Below are positions 5,399-6,587 of a DNA stretch of 6,587 nt, piece after piece. Within the stretch, counting starts at the first letter, position 1, and each line of letters starts with the position of its first letter. The notes beneath the pieces are model-generated. The model saw only the letters and a program-made list of their open reading frames with translations, was not told where the DNA came from and ran no database searches. Source of the stretch: an uncultured Rhodospirillales bacterium (lineage in GTDB: Bacteria; Pseudomonadota; Alphaproteobacteria; Acetobacterales; Acetobacteraceae); assembly GCA_903844785.1 (NCBI GenBank), contig CAIMVB010000498.1:1-6587 (forward strand), given 5' to 3'. The position numbers and the translations under genes were made by a program.

Positions 5399-6276
5399 GC
5401 AAGCTTACCTTCGGCAAGATCACGCAAATAGGCCCCATAGGCAGTTTTGCCCAAACGATCCGCCTGGGCGCGCAGTGCCGCCGCATCAATGAAGCCCATG
5501 CGGAAGGCGATTTCCTCTGGGCAGCCTACTTGCAGCCCTTGGCGTTCTTGCACCGTCTGCACAAAAAGCGCTGCCTGCAACAGGGAACCCGGCGTGCCGG
5601 CATCAAGCCAGGCGCAGCCGCGGCCCAATTGCTCGGCGCGCAGGCTACCATCCGCCAGATAGACCTTGTTGAGATCGGTGATTTCCAATTCACCGCGCGC
5701 CGAGGGCTTCAGGTCACGCGCCATTTGCGTCACGCGCTTGTCGTAGAAATAAAGCCCAATCACGGCCCAATCGGATTTCGGCTTGGCAGGTTTTTCTTCA
5801 ATGGAAAGCACGCGCCCGGCGGCATCGAATTCCGCCACGCCATAGCGTTCGGGATCGGCCACGCGATAGCCAAAGACCGAAGCTTGGCCATTCTGTGCAT
5901 TCGCAGCAGCGGCCTTCAGGCTTTCCACCAGACCATGGCCATAGATGATGTTATCGCCCAAAGCCAAAGCGCAGGCTTCGCCACCAATCCAATCCGCGCC
6001 GATATGAAAGGCTTGCGCGATGCCATCCGGGCTTGGTTGTTCGGCATAGCTGATGCGGACGCCGAATTGCGCGCCATCACCGAGCAAACGCCGGAATTGT
6101 GGCAGATCAGCCGGCGTTGAGATCAGCAGAATATCCTTGATACCCGCCAGCATCAGTGTGCCCAGCGGGTAATAGACCATGGGCTTGTCATAGACCGGCA
6201 GCAATTGCTTGGATGCTGCCAGGGTCATGGGATGGAGGCGTGTGCCAGACCCGCCGGCAAGCAGAATACCCTTCAC
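5395..6276 (-). CDS. rfbA: Glucose-1-phosphate thymidylyltransferase
   Basis: A 293-residue nucleotidyltransferase making dTDP-glucose and pyrophosphate from dTTP and glucose-1-phosphate, the entry step of dTDP-L-rhamnose synthesis. The nucleotide-binding signature [11 protein letters not shown] lies at 8-18, with R13 and K23 (in [13 protein letters not shown]) as catalytic residues. [12 protein letters not shown] (79-90), [11 protein letters not shown] (106-116) with metal-binding D108, EEKPAKPKS (160-168) with K162, and WLDAGT (223-228) with metal-binding D225 follow in the order known for RmlA. The length is typical of the short, allosterically regulated class, which dTDP-rhamnose inhibits in studied homologues. 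It starts with GTG at 6276-6274, overlapping the rfbB stop by four bases (GTGA). GGGGGAG seven bases upstream confirms this start, which places [13 protein letters not shown] at the N-terminus. Alternative name rmlA. Confidence 0.96.
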   Translation of the reverse strand: MKGILLAGGSGTRLHPMTLAASKQLLPVYDKPMVYYPLGTLMLAGIKDILLISTPADLPQFRRLLGDGAQFGVRISYAEQPSPDGIAQAFHIGADWIGGEACALALGDNIIYGHGLVESLKAAAANAQNGQASVFGYRVADPERYGVAEFDAAGRVLSIEEKPAKPKSDWAVIGLYFYDKRVTQMARDLKPSARGELEITDLNKVYLADGSLRAEQLGRGCAWLDAGTPGSLLQAALFVQTVQERQGLQVGCPEEIAFRMGFIDAAALRAQADRLGKTAYGAYLRDLAEGKLA

Positions 6277-6587
6277 GATTTCACTCCCCCGAGCCTTTGG
6301 CCCGCATAGCGTTTATCGCGGATTGGCCGCCACCAGGCTTCATTGTCCAGATACCAGCGAATGGTCTGATCAAGCCCGGCTTCAAAATCATAGCGCGCCT
6401 TCCAGTCAAGCGCTGCTTCGGCGCCGCTTGGGTCCATGGCGTAGCGGAAATCATGGCCGGGGCGGTCCTTCACATAGGTGATCAGGCGTTCGCGCGGGCC
6501 GGCGGGGTCTGGGCGCAGCCGGTCCAGGGTGCGGCAAATGGCCTGCACCACTTGCAAATTGGTCCGTTCCTGGCGTGGGCCGATGCA
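6273..6587 (-). CDS. rfbB: dTDP-glucose 4,6-dehydratase, C-terminal 104 residues (start outside the window)
   Basis: The frame is open from the window edge and ends at TGA 6275-6273, so it is a cut gene, not a small one; the internal ATG at 6557 is not a start. The visible part begins [18 protein letters not shown], matching the family's 'NIGG.NERTN...' substrate-binding segment. It continues with [14 protein letters not shown], a conserved RmlB stretch in which RPGHD.RYA is diagnostic. It ends with the tail [12 protein letters not shown], also typical of RmlB. The enzyme dehydrates dTDP-glucose to dTDP-4-dehydro-6-deoxyglucose using bound NAD+; the Rossmann domain and YxxxK catalytic pair lie beyond the window. 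It overlaps rfbA by four bases, which makes it the upstream member of this rfb operon. Identification rests on the C-terminus plus its pathway neighbours. Alternative name rmlB. Confidence 0.93.
   Translation of the reverse strand, partial: CIGPRQERTNLQVVQAICRTLDRLRPDPAGPRERLITYVKDRPGHDFRYAMDPSGAEAALDWKARYDFEAGLDQTIRWYLDNEAWWRPIRDKRYAGQRLGGVKS
6284..6290 (-). promoter_or_regulatory. Ribosome binding site of rfbA, inside the end of rfbB
   Basis: On the minus strand GGGGGAG is followed by seven bases and the GTG at 6276. It is embedded in the last codons of rfbB and supports the non-ATG, overlapping start of rfbA. Confidence 0.7.

Noticed and set aside
5530..6120. A 196-codon plus-strand open frame inside rfbA, with similar ones over rfbD (3957-4538) and the Bug gene (2913-3413).
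   Set aside because: All are antisense shadows of well-identified genes in GC-rich DNA, with low-complexity translations and no recognisable domain.
6273..6557. A separate 94-residue gene starting at the ATG at 6557.
   Set aside because: The frame is open to the window edge and upstream codons still match dTDP-glucose 4,6-dehydratase, so this is the cut end of rfbB.

Overview
The window looks like chromosomal DNA of a fairly GC-rich alphaproteobacterium, probably of the Rhodospirillales/Acetobacteraceae type. The basis is codon use rich in G/C third positions, frequent GTG starts, two solute-binding proteins with short 'RR...APAI..A' export signals, and an orphan Bug (TctC-type) binding protein. 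The genus cannot be fixed by eye. No rRNA, tRNA, CRISPR, insertion sequence or phage gene was seen. Coding density is very high and the longest non-coding gap is 69 bp (3882-3950).

Left block, minus strand, read from 2288 down to 1: an arylformamidase-like alpha/beta hydrolase, a branched-chain-amino-acid-type (LivK/HAAT) periplasmic binding protein, and the N-terminal part of a LivH-type permease cut by the window edge. Gaps of 35 and 22 bp suggest one transcript that couples uptake of a small organic molecule to its hydrolysis. Diverging from it, after only 45 bp, is a plus-strand nucleoside 2-deoxyribosyltransferase-family gene (2334-2894). That 45-bp gap, together with the hydrolase start codon, holds a perfect 8-bp inverted repeat (2285-2306), the most interesting regulatory signal in the window.

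Middle: the deoxyribosyltransferase-family gene converges, with 3 bp between stop codons, on a minus-strand Bug-family solute-binding protein (2898-3881) that has no TctA/TctB genes in view.

Right block, minus strand, read from 6587 down to 3951: the dTDP-L-rhamnose operon in the order rfbB (C-terminus only), rfbA, rfbC, rfbD. Each junction overlaps (GTGA, GTGA, TGATG), so the four genes look translationally coupled. RfbA makes dTDP-glucose from glucose-1-phosphate, RfbB dehydrates it, RfbC epimerises C3/C5, and RfbD reduces the product to dTDP-L-rhamnose for cell-surface polysaccharide.

The enzymes belong to known families and I see no convincing wholly new system. The points worth checking are the dyad at the divergent start region, the hydrolase-transporter pairing, the cluster of mononucleotide runs in the hydrolase gene, and a 10-bp direct repeat between rfbD and the Bug gene.
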